A DNA stretch of 64,000 bases from Numida meleagris. Its lineage: Eukaryota > Chordata > Aves > Galliformes > Numididae. The position numbers and the translations under genes were made by a program. Below the pieces are notes generated by a model. It had not been told where the DNA came from, made no database searches, and worked only from the letters and a program-made list of their open reading frames with translations. Positions 24,529 through 36,238 of the stretch are shown here, piece after piece (the stretch's first letter is position 1; every line of letters starts with the position of its first letter). The stretch covers positions 104,203,014 through 104,267,013 of the forward strand of contig NC_034409.1 in assembly GCF_002078875.1 (NCBI RefSeq). Reading direction: 5' to 3'.

Positions 24529-25765
24529 ACCCTTTCGAGCTTGGTAGAGGGTAGCAGCAAAGAAAATGTCTGGTGAGTAGAAAAATCTCACTTTCAACAC
24601 CAGCAACACCAAGCAGGTTAAGGGAGCACTGACTACATATTTATCCTTCAAATGTAGGAGTGCCTTCTTTCAAGATGTCCACACTGTTGTCATTGTAATA
24701 GGGATTTATGTAAGTTTTTTTTTTCCACACCTCGCCTCTTACAGTTCTTTCCTGACAGAGAATCAATAATATGATTATTACTGCCATTACTGCTGTTCTT
24801 CACAGTGAAGAGAAATATGATGAGCCGGCAAGTAAACCTATCTACTCTAGTTTTTTTCCTTGTGAAGATGAGTTTGTCTACTCTCGAGTTGAAATGCACA
24901 TTGTTATCAAGCCTGCTGCGCTTAAGACAGTGATAGCGTGTTTTCTTCTCCTGGATCCCCTTCAAAATGGTTGCAGTATGTGTGAAGCCCTTATCAATAC
25001 TGATCTGGGGATACAGTCATCTCATTGCTTGAAAACAAACTGGATGAATCTTGTCCTAAATACAGTGCAACACAACACATTAATCTACTGTTTAGTACAT
25101 TCAGAATTGCTTCTGTTCTGCAGCACTTGGAGGGGAACAACTCTATGGGTACTTCCTCATTGCCAGGTCCTCAACTGCAAAATATTTACAGATGAATTCT
25201 ACTTTTTGAAGTTTCAGCATCAGAAGAGATCTATAGTAGTAGCAACACCAAAAGACAGAAGTGGAGCAATCCAGGGAAGCTAACGTAAAATAAATAAATA
25301 GAAACAAATATTGTGTGCATCACATCCTTTCCTCAGTTCCTTTGTATTGCCTCTGGCTCAGGCCCACCCAGAAGAGTTTAAATATTGGTTAATGTGTCAC
25401 TTCTGAAAACAGGATATATTGCAAATAAGTTTCCCTCCTGCCAGAACCTGGGCACATAACAAAGGGAACCCACATGGCTGAGGTGATCAACCTGAAATCT
25501 GTTTCCAAGACAGTGATTTAAATAAGAACATGAAACAACGTGATGGGAATCTGTTCCTGAAGCAAGACTTACATGCAGAAAGTGGGAAGGTGCAAGCCTA
25601 GCTTATTACTGTTGCAGTTTTAAGATTACAATCTTGTGGTCTCCTTGGGATGTCATAATATGCTTTGAACTTCCAGTCAAGATATTTCCATATTCGTTTG
25701 CTTACTTCCACAAGGACAGACACCAATAAGACAATACACTACAAATAATTTTGTCTAAAGTTACT

Positions 25766-25815
25766 GAAGAGGGGGAAGAAAAAGGAAAAGAAGAAAGGAG
25801 GGGGAGAGAGAGAAT
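25766..25815. repeat. Purine-rich low-complexity tract
   Basis: Fifty bases, entirely purine, of GGGGGAAGAAAAAGG-type sequence ending in GAGAGAGAGA. Confidence 0.9.
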
Positions 25816-27334
25816 ATTTGGTCTGCTCTTAATTAAAACCAGCCGATGACATACAATGATTTGTCTGAAGCACTTCTGAGCTGTACCCATTTCTGTTTAC
25901 ACTTGACAGCTGTACATTCTTTCCTGCCTGTATTGTTTGAACTATGGCCAATGGTACAATCATTAAATCTTTGAGAGCGTTTCTTAAATACAAAATTGAC
26001 CTTTTTTTTTTTCAGACAAAAAAAAAGAGGTAGGGAAGGAATAGCTATGTTACATTAGAGAGGTTTGGATTTACTACGTTGTATACTCTATTGCAAAATA
26101 GTGCCTCTGGTCATTTTTGGATTGGCTATTAAGAATGTTTTTTCATGTTCCTCACATCTGCTTACAAAAAGAAATCATCATCCTGTCACTCTTCCTCTCA
26201 AAAGATGCCCCTTTTGGGCAGAGAATAAAGCATAGCATCTGTGATTACTGTGTCTGATTCTGCACTGTGAGTGAGAGGCAGAGGGTCTCACCAAACCACG
26301 ACAGGCATTCACTATGAAAAGAAAGTTCCAGAAAAAGAATCCACAGATTAAGAAAAACAGAAAAGTTAAATGAGAGGCATCTGAAACCAGCTGTCAATCC
26401 ACTACAAATGGAGAAGCTGGAAAGTAAAACTTTGCCAAGGCCAAACGTGTTCTAGGTGCTCCATAGGTTCTCTCTCTGAATCTAGGCTGCAGCCTCCAAG
26501 ATCCGTGGCTTATTACAAATGGAAATGCTTACCTAAAAAGGAGAGAGAGACCATTAGCATATGCCTTATCCCTTAAGTCTGAGTTAAACCACAGAACTGA
26601 TTTGATCCAGATATCACCAGCTGTCCCCTGAACTTGCTTGAAGTGGGTTTTGTTGCCAGCTTTGACAGAGGTGGATGGTCAGACAATGCTGTATTACTAA
26701 CCTGGGCTATGCTGCTCCTTCTTGGGCTTAGACGCCAGAGATGCAGTTTGTTTCATAGACTGGAGCTTAGTCTAAAATCACACAGAGTAAACAGGAAGGA
26801 TATATTTAGCTTCTGCAGCTTAGCAGGAGTGGGAAACCTTCACTTGACTTTTAAGTCCTGCAGTTGTCTGTAAAAATTTGCAAAGCCCTCATGATTACCT
26901 CTGAGCTCCCTAGGACTGTATGAGCTTGAGGGGGTATCTAAGTCCTGCTGACGCTGCAACGGTACCTCCTGCTCCTCTATATATTCTGTTTTATGTGGAG
27001 ACTGTCCTGGTTTACCAGGAAGGGTTTATTTGTTAATTTAAACGTGCTATGAAACTAAAGTCTTAAGAGTTTGTTTGGTTGGTTATGGCAGCACTTAACT
27101 GCCTAAACTGAAGTTAATGAGCAGGACAAAAGGAAGCATAGTCCCAGCCTTTAACAACTGCATCTCTGCCTCCTCTGCCCCTAATTTCCAGACTTTCTGA
27201 AAAGAGATACTGCCAAAGATATGTAAAAACACATTGCACAACGCTGAATACATTCAAGCAATGTCACAGCAATGCTGGGAAGGCATGGAGTCAGAGCATG
27301 ACAGAGTCCCTACCCCAGGGACCTTCATGTGAGA

Positions 27335-27425
27335 TTTTCAGAACTGCTCAGCATTGGCCTAATTGAAGTCAATTGGAGTTTTTCCCTAATTTAATTTCAA
27401 TAGTAGACCAAAGCTAGAATGTCAA
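27335..27425. repeat. Ancient amniote repeat fossil
   Basis: The text GATTTTCAGAACTGCTCAGC, CATTGGCCTAATTGAAGTCA and ATTGGAGTTTTTCC resembles the 'CATTGACTTCAATGGGAG' type repeats widespread in turtles and birds. It is short and degraded. The family name is uncertain. Confidence 0.4.
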
Positions 27426-29528
27426 AAAAGTTGACTCACATTCTAAATTATTAAATTATTCAATTTTTCAACCAGTCTGGGATCTTGATGAGGAAAAATG
27501 GTACTTCAGATCCTGGTACCCTGCCCTGTCATTAAAAGTAAATACTTGCTAGTTTCAATTGATTTCCTATTTTCTTCTGCGCCTCAAAAAACACCAGAGA
27601 AGATCCCTTGTCTGAGAAGTCACAAGCATGAGAGGGACTGATTGACAGGCACAAAAGCAATTGCTACATCAGCCACAAACAAGTACTAAGAGTCGGTGTT
27701 TCTCAAGCTGCTCAGAGTGGCATTCATGTTGCCGGATCCAAGCATGCCTCCCATCACTGGTCCACATGAGGAACGTGGTCTGCTCCAGATGAGCCCTAGG
27801 TACACACCTTCACTTCTGCCAGGGGCACATCATTCCTATGAGTAGAAAAGGAGAAAGTTTCGGTGTGTAACTACAAATCCCCATTCTTTCTTGACACTAA
27901 GATTCATCTTTTAAGTCTGACCCTGGCCAAGCCACGAGGAGGAATCTTACTTCACCCAGCAGATTCAGCCTCTTGTTTCCAGGTCTTTGAAGGTGAAAAC
28001 TAGAGATGAAACACCTGGAAGACTCCACATTTCCTGTAATAAGGATTATTTACACCCATTAAAAATTGGACGGGCTGTGCTGCCACCATGCCTTTCTGGA
28101 TTGTGCCTGCCTGTTGTACTGGTTGAGCTGACTGTCTTCCAGGCTAGAAGTTTGGGTTTCCTTCTTTCTCCCTTTCTTCATTCTTCCAGCACCCATAAAC
28201 CTTGTTCTTGCATGAACTGTCCCCCCAGATAACCTACTATTACAGTGTTTGAGAGGTGAAACGTAACCTTAAGTCCGTGCACACATTAGTGAGTCAGTCC
28301 TGTAGAAAGGTCTCTTATAGTCCCATCCCAACAACTGTCCTTCCACTGCACTGCTTTTTTAGGATCTTCCCTTTGCAATTCAGAAACATAAATCTCACTC
28401 AGAAGCCACCTTCTTGCTTTCTTTTATGACACTGCCTCGGCGCTTTGAGAGTAGAAAGAGGAACCTTAGCTGTAGGGAGTCTTCTGCTTTGAATCACTGA
28501 TTTTCTTGTAGTGCTTTCATTACAAGTCTCAAGTACAGTTACCATCTAACTACCTCATAATCACTTAACTGATACAAGAACTTCAGGGACTGTCACCACA
28601 GGCCCATGTAAATACAAATACATCAGCATCACTGAGAAGAATAAAGGGAAAGAAAAATAAAAGAAAGAAATCTCACAGCACAGCTTTTGAGAGGACTAGA
28701 CTCTGAAAGCATGCCTACCAGAGGCAATAATATCTGACTTTCTGGTTTCTTAGCTATCTACCATGTCCCTTCTAGTTTGACTTCTCCCTCTTACTTCAAT
28801 GGAATAGAAGGATATTTTTAAAATAAATCATGACAGAATTGTTCTGTTTATTTTCATTTGTAAGGATATTTCATTTACCTGCCCACATGCATAGCTCGCT
28901 CCTGAGGGTCATCTTCTGTCTGTTGTGCTTTACTGAGAGGTGAAGCAGTTCAGCTACCTCCTAGATAAACACTAATTTAAACTGCTCTGAACTGGCAAGT
29001 CCTGAAACACAAAACCAAGGACAACAACCCACTTCCATAGTGCCAGCAGGCAGCATGTGCTGGCCCAGCTGGGATCCTCAACCATTTGAGAGTGGAGTTA
29101 CACCACAGTTATGCCCCAAGCAGGTGGACCTAATGAGCAGTGAGATGAGTCAATCCAAGGGGGATTCAAGGGGATTCCTTACAGAGCACTGAATCATCAA
29201 TCACCAAGTCTGTAAAATAATTTCCACAGCAAACTGTTGAGAACAAACAGTTAAAGCTGCAAACAGAGGATTTGGGTCCAACTGCAATCTCTTGGGATGC
29301 TACTGAGTCATATGCAGGACTCGGATAAAAAGAAGTGCATGTCACAGCTGGATGCGTTCAACTAGGAAAGAAATCAAAGAAATGATCAGTTCTTAGCTGA
29401 TTATATTTATTTGTAGTTCATTATTGTATTTATATTCCTCCCTATGAAAAGTGTACAACAATCAGACAGGCTGGCCTTTCTGGGGAAGTACTTATCAGAG
29501 CCTCTAACACAACACAAGTGTAGAGGGT

Positions 29529-29640
29529 CCTCATTAGCAGGCAAGGAAATGAGGCCCAGGGAGAAGGCCCTGGGGCACGTGAGCTGCCTGGCTAATGCTG
29601 CATTGCTTCCCCAGGCAGCTGGAGCATGAGAGGAGCAGAA
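29529..29640 (-). mobile_element. Possible MIR fossil
   Basis: GCAAGGAAATGAGGCCCAGG, then CTGGGGCACGTGAGCTGCC and AGAATCTGAAGTCCTT loosely follow the GAAACTGAGGCACAGAG ... TTGCCCAAGGTCACACAGC ... GAATCTGAACTCC order of a reversed MIR. Weak by-eye similarity. Confidence 0.25.
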
Positions 29641-30504
29641 TCTGAAGTCCTTGTTCTGCTCAGGAAGATCAAAGGTTGTTATATTTATGTATATATACGT
29701 CTCAACTTCATGTCTTAGAATAACTCAGCTAGGGCAGTTTCCTGAAGTTTATGAGTAAGGAGGGTGAAGACAAGGTGAGAAAAACATGAAAGAAGAGATA
29801 ATGAAATATGGTGTCCCCTGCAAGGGAAGACAGAGTCTGGGTGAGAAGCACAGCAGGGGTACTCATGCTGGCCAACCTCAGGTGCCTCACTTAGATGCCT
29901 AAGCTGAGCTCCCCCATCACCCACAGCAGAGGAGGCCTCTGAGGACTAAAGCCACTGTCAGGATGCCCCAAGGACCTCATAGGTTGCTGAAGGGTCTCAC
30001 CTGAGACTCTCACCTTGGTTGGATGTTAATAAGTTCGACGTGCCGTTGTGCACCACTGGGTCTTATCATATCACTCTTTGTGTTTGTGGTGTTTGGATAA
30101 ATGGGAGACCCACACACCCTAGCTAAGCCCTGTACCCAACCCCAGGATGGTTTTCAAATCCCTTCCGTGTGCAGGGCTTGGGACAGATCTAAGGAAGTGG
30201 CAGCTATCAGCCTATAGATGTGTTACCTAGGCTTCAGCCAGTATAATTAGTTGACTATGTGCCTATGCCATAAATGCAGTCTTCAGTAACATGTGGATCC
30301 TAGGGATCAAAGACTGGATGGGAAAACCCAGCCTAAACAGGTTAGCTGAGGGGATTTACCCTTTTTTTCCTATAGCCTGACAAGACTCATAAGGAATGCC
30401 ACATCAATAAATTCACATTAGGCAGCACTGCATTACAAAATTCAAAACAGAAACGTGTCTTACTGTGTTTAAATATTATTAAATCAGCTCCCTCAGCTTC
30501 TTTA

Positions 30505-30540
30505 GGGCTATGCCAGTTTACACCAGCTGAGGATGCGGTG
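30505..30540. repeat. Ancient repeat fossil (short)
   Basis: GCCAGTTTACACCAGCTGAG followed by GATGCGG matches the end of a very old amniote repeat that I recall as 'AGTTTACACCAGCTGAGGATCTGG'. Only about 35 bases are left. Confidence 0.4.
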
Positions 30541-31104
30541 CGAACTCTCAAGGAAGCTGCTTGGTCCTAAGTACAAACACATTGCCTGCTAAGATCTCAC
30601 AAGCCAAGGCAAAAACTCACCCAGGATTCCTGTGATCTCCTGCTGCTGTTCAGCCTGAAGAACTGAGGTATTAATGGAATATGAAGAAATAAAAATGTGT
30701 ATATTTTTAGCTGAGCTAGATTTCCACTTCTCTTGCTTTTAGGAGTATTATATCAACACCTGTTACTTTTGTCCTCATCATCATTTCCATCAGAAACATA
30801 TTATTTCAGGAGTTTTATAACTAGTAAAACTTTTATAAGTCAGACAAAATGTGCTTTAGGAAAAAGCTAATCTTTCAGGTCTTGATGCTGGAATGTGCTT
30901 TTATATGCAACAAATGTAAAAGAGAATAATGGTTGTAATGGCTTTTATTTATATTTGGAGGGAGAAAGAACTGCAAATACAATCAGATATCAAACCATTC
31001 AACCATTAATTTTACACTGAGAGTCTGGGCAACTCTCACAAAATCTCTGTCTATAGGCAGCAAATAAAATGAAAGGCAGACAGTGGGGAAATTCTCATCC
31101 CTCA

Positions 31105-31170
31105 CTTCCGAAAAGAACTTAAGTATGTACTTAAGTCCATTCTTACTTCGAAAGACATTTAAGCATGTAC
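31105..31170. repeat. Ancient repeat fossil with duplicated ACTTAAGT
   Basis: The palindromic octamer ACTTAAGT occurs twice at 31117-31136, separated by ATGT. A further ATTTAAGCATGTACGCAA follows. The wording matches the 'TTAAGCACATGCTTAAGT' family also seen at 16741-16930. Confidence 0.45.
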
Positions 31171-32394
31171 GCAAACCCCTCTTGCAAAATGATTGCTTTC
31201 CACAGTGTGTGCTATGAACCCAGGAGTCACCCCACTCCACTCATTACTAATGCTCTTGAAATTACTCACGGGCATAAATATTTGCAAGAATGAGGCCTCA
31301 CTGAGGAGCTGTGTCTATATGAGGCATCAAGGCCAAACAACACCAATCTAAAGAAAAATGCTCCCAGACTTGCTGTCTCCACCAGAGAGCCGTTACCAGC
31401 ACAGTGTGGAGTCAATACTGCCGCCCAGATGGCAGAACCCCAGAGCGTGCCATGCCCCCTGGCAGCAGGCCACATCTCCAAGGGGCCCAATGCGTCTCCT
31501 AGGAACGCATCTCCAAATGGACCTTGGGAAGAAGAGAGCGCTTCCATGGTTGGCAGCAGCTTGCAGAGGAACCAAAGTTTCTCTAAAATCCCTCTAACTC
31601 TTCACCAATAGTAGACTGAGGTTCTCCGTGGCTGTTTGCAGCACACAAGCCTGACCAAGAGAACAGTAGAGGTCCTCTATAAGCTGCCACTTCACCCAGC
31701 CTGATGGTTTAAGGAGTGAACAAATGTCACCTCAACTCAAGGCATCAGTGAACCAGAAAGGATTTCCAGGGAAACCTATCTCTGTTCTGAGAGCAGACAG
31801 AGGCTGGCTGCCCTTCCAGAGGTGGCTCACCCCCTTGGTGCCTGCCAGCTTCTGAAACATCCTCTGGAGAGACACCAACAATATCTGGGAAAGGAAGAAA
31901 TTGTAATTTCACGGAAGCACAATGGCATATTACACTGTTCCCCTGGACATGATGTTCAGAAGTTCTGAGCTGAATCAGCGCCAGCTCATTCCCACATTTG
32001 AACATCCTGGGCAAAGCCACCCTAAATCTTACAGGTTTGGGGCTCATTTTTCATTAAAATAATAATTTATTTCTAACTGCATGTGATATGGTCTTGCAGA
32101 ATTTTGAATTAGTGGGAGAAGCAACTTGCTGCACACTTACAGATAATCACACATACACACCTCTTGAGATGCAGCCAGTGTTGACAAATCCTAGATAAAA
32201 AGAATCTAGTGCAGATCTCTGTTACTGAAAGAGAAGTGGCCAGCTTGACTGAATTTGAGAGCGTCTGGTGTGCTTCTTGAATGCTTTGCTCAATTTCTGT
32301 TTGAAGACTCACGTATCCACCCCGAGTTTTGAATTTCCCAGAGTTTTGAAGACCGAATAAACACCTCATTGCTGTGTTTTTACAGTGCTACCTA

Positions 32395-32424
32395 GATTCA
32401 TAGGATCATAGAATCCTATGAATC
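32395..32424. repeat. Perfect 11-base inverted repeat at CR1 3' end
   Basis: GATTCATAGGA (32395-32405) and TCCTATGAATC (32414-32424) are exact reverse complements around the spacer TCATAGAA. The right arm and spacer are CR1 3' octamer sequence. The left arm may be flanking sequence or a mutated octamer. Confidence 0.9.
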
Positions 32425-32434
32425 CAGAGCCCCA

Positions 32435-32743
32435 TCATACACCACCTCTCTGGGCAACCTGTTCCACTGCCTCACTACTTACTGTAAAAAACTTCTTCCT
32501 TTTATCTAACCTAAATTTCCCCTCTTTTAGTTTGAAACCATTTCCCTTTGTCCTGTCACCACAGACCCTGATAAAAAGTCTGTCCCCTTCTTTCTTACAG
32601 CCCTCCTTTAGATACCGAAAGGCTGCTCTCAGCCCTCCCTGGAGCCTTCTCTTTTCCAGGTTGAACAGCCCCAGCTCTCTCAGCCTGTCCTCGTAGGAGA
32701 GGTGTTTCATCCCTTGGATCATTTTTGTCGCCCTCCTCTGCAC
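32435..32743 (-). pseudogene. CR1 ORF2 C-terminal fragment (frame 2)
   Basis: About 100 codons in one frame cover the last part of CR1 ORF2. [10 protein letters not shown] opens it, followed by [19 protein letters not shown], a YLKEG box, DRTKGNGFKLKEGKFRLD and KKFFTV. After KKFFTV the frame slips: the residues read AVEQVAQRGG instead of the family's NRLPREVV, which lies in another frame. CR1 ORF2 encodes an endonuclease-reverse transcriptase used for target-primed retrotransposition. This piece has neither the endonuclease nor the catalytic YADD region, so it is inactive. Confidence 0.9.
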
Positions 32744-33029
32744 TCATTCCAACAGGTCTAATGTCTCTCCTGACCTGAGGACTCCACATCTGGATGCAGT
32801 ACTCCAGGTGAGGCCTCACCAGCACAGAGCAGAGGGGCAGGATGACATCCCTCGACCTGCTGGCCATGCTTCTTTTGATGCAGCCCAGGATACGGTTGGC
32901 TTTCTGGGCTGCGAGAGCACATTGCTGGCTCATGCCTAGCTTCCCATCCACCAGTACCTCCACATCGTTTTTGACAAGGCTGAGCTCTATCCTTTCGTCC
33001 CCTAACAGCAGCAGCTGCTGGCATGACAC
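32744..33029 (-). pseudogene. CR1 ORF2 fragment upstream of a frameshift
   Basis: This piece continues the ORF2 remnant on the 5' side of a frameshift near 32744-32765. It reads [54 protein letters not shown] and PQVRRDI, after which the correct frame passes to the neighbouring fragment. The first ~25 residues ([17 protein letters not shown]) fit CR1 less well and may be diverged or rearranged. The frame remains open past the slip only by chance. Confidence 0.85.
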
Positions 33030-33359
33030 CTTTGTGCAAGTGTTTCCTTACCTGGGAGATCTCACACAGACCTGTTTGCAAGGGGATGATTATGAAAATA
33101 TTGGGTAACAGAGAAGCAAACAAGAAGTGAGATGTGTAGGTGTGGCCTGCAGCTCTGCCATGTTTCTTTCCGTAATGCAGGGGAGAGACAAAAGCTTGAG
33201 CCCCATCAAGATTTACTCATCCTTACCATTCCCTATCATATCTTACAGCAGCAGGATGCCTACCCAGAAAAGCTTCAAATCCAAACACCAAAATGTTAAT
33301 GCTTTTTGGCTTTATCTTAACACCAAGAACGAAATAATCTTTCCTGTTTCTAACTCAGC

Positions 33360-33700
33360 CCACGCGTAGAGCTGTGCGTTCAGCAGGAGCTGCCGACACC
33401 CTTTTGTGACAGCAGGAAGCAGAGGACAGCCTCCCCACCTAACAAAACAGCCGTGACGCTGATGTTGGCAGGCACCGCTTTCCTGCCCTCCTCTCCCAGT
33501 GCTGGGGGACCCGTGTCCCCACAGATTGGCCGGGGCTGGCTGTGGCTTCCTTCCTTCGGATGGCTCCGGCTGCCGACGCCGTTTCTGGGCAAACGGCCAC
33601 AGCTGTGATGCTTGCAGGAGATAGGCCGCAGCTGGGCCGGGGGGGGCTTGGGGCAGGCTGTGCAGCAGCATGCGGACTCTGGTTCCTGGTAGAAAGAGTT
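33360..33700. promoter_or_regulatory. CpG- and GC-rich patch, possible unmethylated or regulatory region
   Basis: CpG dinucleotides stand out here against CpG-poor flanks: CCACGCGTAG, GCCGTGACGC, GGCTGCCGACGCCGTTTCTG, AACGGCC, GGCCGCAGC and GCATGCGG. Length (~340 bases) and density are below a classic CpG island, but it is the strongest such patch in the window. No TATA box, gene start or recognisable exon follows on either strand. Confidence 0.3.
33634..33653 (+). other. Putative G-quadruplex motif
   Basis: GGG-CC-GGGGGGGG-CTT-GGGG. The eight-G run can supply two tetrad strands, giving four runs within 20 bases. It lies inside the CpG-rich patch. Confidence 0.45.
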
Positions 33701-33727
33701 TCCTGGTTCCCTTCAGCCAGAATTTTC

Positions 33728-33766
33728 CCTTTTTTGTTGTTGTTGTTTTCTTTTTGTTTTATTACT
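33728..33766. repeat. T-rich (TTG)n tract
   Basis: TTTTTTGTTGTTGTTGTTTT followed by CTTTTTG and TTTTATT. Low complexity. Confidence 0.85.
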
Positions 33767-34178
33767 TTTTAGAGAAAATAAACGCTGCCCAGCTTCTAGG
33801 CAGCATAGCAGCAATGTGAGTGTGAAAGCTGCTGTACACACAGGAAGGCAGCCCACCCATCCACTGCGCCCCTCTGCTCCCCTTCCTCTAAGGCAATAAA
33901 CAGCACTTTCTCTCTTTCTTCCCTCTTTTTATTAGGATGAAAGCCAGCGGTTCATCCTCCTGTCTTTCGGAGCTGTGCTTTTAAAAGCAAAACAGCGCTC
34001 AGGGCTGCTGGCTACAAAGCAGAAAGCATGCACACAACTGGTGGGACTAAAGGAGCAGCGCCAAGGAAGCATTTATCTTCATGTTATCTCCTAATTTAAG
34101 ATCCATTCTGGCAAAATTTCACTTCTTCTGCTTAAGCTGCAATGTCAAGCTGCAAGTATTCAGCAGCTGAGGAGCCGG

Positions 34179-34210
34179 TATATGTGTGTATATATATATG
34201 TGTGTGTGTG
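34179..34210. repeat. (TA)n/(TG)n microsatellite
   Basis: TATATGTGTGTATATATATA then TGTGTGTGTGTG. Alternating purine-pyrimidine continues into GCATGCACGCGTGCAC, a composition prone to Z-DNA. Confidence 0.9.
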
Positions 34211-36188
34211 AGCATGCACGCGTGCACCATATGTATTCATGTTTATGAAGTTTTCTACTCAAAGCAGTTGGCGGAAATGAAAACCTGATTTTGAAAGACT
34301 TCCACTGTGCAGTCAAACATTCAGTTCTTCCTTAAGGGAGTTGCTGTTTTATGCACTGGAAAAAAACTCCTAAAATATTTCTTTTTCTTCTTCTTTTTAA
34401 GTTCAAAATAATTTGCCTTGAAGGAGAACTAAGCAATGATGGGAAACACAACTCTTCATTTTGAATAGGAGAGGGGAGCAGCAAGGTGAGAGGGAATAAA
34501 AAGAAATCCAACAGAGAAAGCAAACTGAATGGAGGGATTTTCAGTTCCTGTGTGTGTGTTCTTCTATTTTTGTCCTAGAAGGAACCTCCTTAACATAGCT
34601 GTGTATTCTTTCACACTGCTCTCCTTCCTTCGTGGGACTTTCTTAATCCATCGCAGCACCTGGTTTCTCCCTGAGTTGGATGTGTTATGCCTACAAGACA
34701 GGACAAACTTGGCAGCTGTTGCACTGGAAGGAGGAGGGGAGCAGCACAGCAGCAGAGCAGGATATTTTGTATGTCCAGGGGCACATGAGGGATGTCATTT
34801 ATTTCTTTTGCTTAGGATTTTGCTGGCAAAGCTGACTGCTTTCTTTTGGCCTTGACTGGGACATCCAGACATCCAGTGGGAAAACTTTTTTTTCTTCCCT
34901 TTTGGATTGTAAGCGTATCCTTTCTCCTAACACTTCTGTTGCTCGTGTTCTTATTTGGAGAAAGCTTTTCTTTTTTTCTGAGGCTGTGAGACAAAGGAAA
35001 CATTTGGCTGGAGCGAAGTGTTCTTAGAGCAGAAAGGAAGCAGAGTCTGAGGCACCAGAACAGAAGTTCAAACATTTTTCCATTTGCAAAGCAGTGTATG
35101 GCCAGAAAGGAAAGACCACATCCCAGCCCCACTGCAGCTGATGGGAAACATGCCACCAACTTCCATGGGATGGGAGATCTACCTGAGGAATCCAAACTCG
35201 CTGGCCTGCCCCCCATAATAATGGTTACTGATTATGTGTTGTTTGTGTTGCTGTAGCAGCTCGCAGTCAAGGGGCAGGATGTCTTCTGTCCATGGGGGTC
35301 ATGCAAGCCTAGATCAAAAAGATGCTCCTTGCCCCACAGATCTTGAAATCAAAGTTTATGGCTCACCCAATGGCTTATGGAGGAGCCACATAGGGAAGGC
35401 ACCCCAGCCTAGCAGATGTGCCCTACTGCATTCCTAGCAGAACAGCCATGTGTCTATGCCTACCTTTGCCAGCCCAAATGTATAATGCTAAAACAGAGCA
35501 CAACAAGCACTCTGAATTTAGCACCATGTTCAGAAGAGAAATAATGTTCCCTAACGGTTGGAAAGCTAAAAAAAATTCAATAATTTGGTGATACAGCACC
35601 AGATGATTCAGTATCAAGGGGAATACCATCATCATTATCTTTGGCATCAGAACCTCTAAATCTAGGCTGAGATGCTGGAAAAATAAGTTGTTGTAATCAG
35701 AATCACAAAAGAGAAAAGGCCTTTTTAACTTTGCTGAGATGCAACTTGGCTGGAAATAAAAAGAGTAGAACCCAACAGAAAGAAATTCAAAAGGGAAAAG
35801 CTTGAAGCAAAGTTCCTTCAAGCATGGGTGGCCGGGGCCACGTGAGGAGAAATGCACATATAAACAGCTCTTCATAAAGTCACATACCTTGCTCTTATTC
35901 AAAGGTTTCATCAGACCTTTTCTATCAGGAGTGATGGTTTCCCAGAGAAACAACAGGGCGCTATGAACACAGCATTTAGCGGAGATGGTCCCAGAACAAA
36001 AAGAAGTCCTGATTTGCAGACTTGTGTTCACTTGCTAAGAGAAGGACTGGCACGGTCAAATGAAATCTTGAAGAGAACAGCCATTTCCAGTCAGCATCCT
36101 CATCTCATACCAAGGGATCAGAAATCCTCTGTTTCTTTTGTCTCAGTAATTCATTCAATGAATTTAATAATGATGAACTCTCAGAGAG

Positions 36189-36238
36189 TAATCCTATTTC
36201 TCCTAGAGAAACAGGATTCTCTTAGAGAAATAGGATTA
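36189..36238. repeat. Near-perfect 50-base hairpin (inverted repeat)
   Basis: The left arm 36189-36210 (TAATCCTATTTCTC-CT-AGAGAA) and right arm 36217-36238 (TTCTCT-TA-GAGAAATAGGATTA) pair at 20 of 22 positions around the 6-base loop ACAGGA. Fourteen outer pairs are uninterrupted. It belongs to no repeat family I recognise and the flanks do not extend the pairing. It might be a minimal palindromic mobile-element remnant, a cruciform-forming site or a chance template-switch product. Confidence 0.9.

Larger units (their letters stand above)
24528..32394. other. Unique non-coding sequence, no gene seen
   Basis: About 7.9 kb without a supportable gene. The 170-codon open frame at 24771-25283 (plus) is the longest. 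Its translation has no domain, signal peptide or repeat that I recognise. Contents otherwise are a purine-rich tract at 25766, short fossils of very old amniote repeats at 27335, 30505 and 31105, and a weak MIR-like segment near 29529. Confidence 0.5.
32395..33030 (-). mobile_element. CR1 LINE, longest copy in window, with deleted 3' UTR
   Basis: This minus-strand CR1 retains about 600 bases: the C-terminal part of ORF2 (reverse-transcriptase thumb region onward) and the terminal octamers. Readable ORF2 motifs are [66 protein letters not shown] and FRLDKRKKFFTV. Compared with the copy at 50957-51189, two parts of the 3' UTR are missing, roughly 30 and 90 bases, so ORF2 nearly abuts the octamers. 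The 5' boundary is fuzzy: similarity is clear to about 32975 and plausible to 33030. The element is dead. Confidence 0.95.

Noticed and set aside
24771..25283. 170-codon open frame (plus)
   Set aside because: The translation resembles no family I know. There is no exon-intron context, and mixed rare motifs suggest a chance frame.
27003..27110. Possible LTR start (CTGTCCTGGTTT)
   Set aside because: Only the first dozen bases resemble avian LTR openings. No matching second LTR, primer-binding site, polypurine tract or retroviral coding sequence was seen.
35423..36031. Longest open frame in the window (202 codons, minus)
   Set aside because: No recognisable domain, signal or repeat. It has low-complexity hydrophobic stretches, overlaps an antisense 154-codon frame, and no splice or promoter context supports it. 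Length is within chance for AT-rich sequence.
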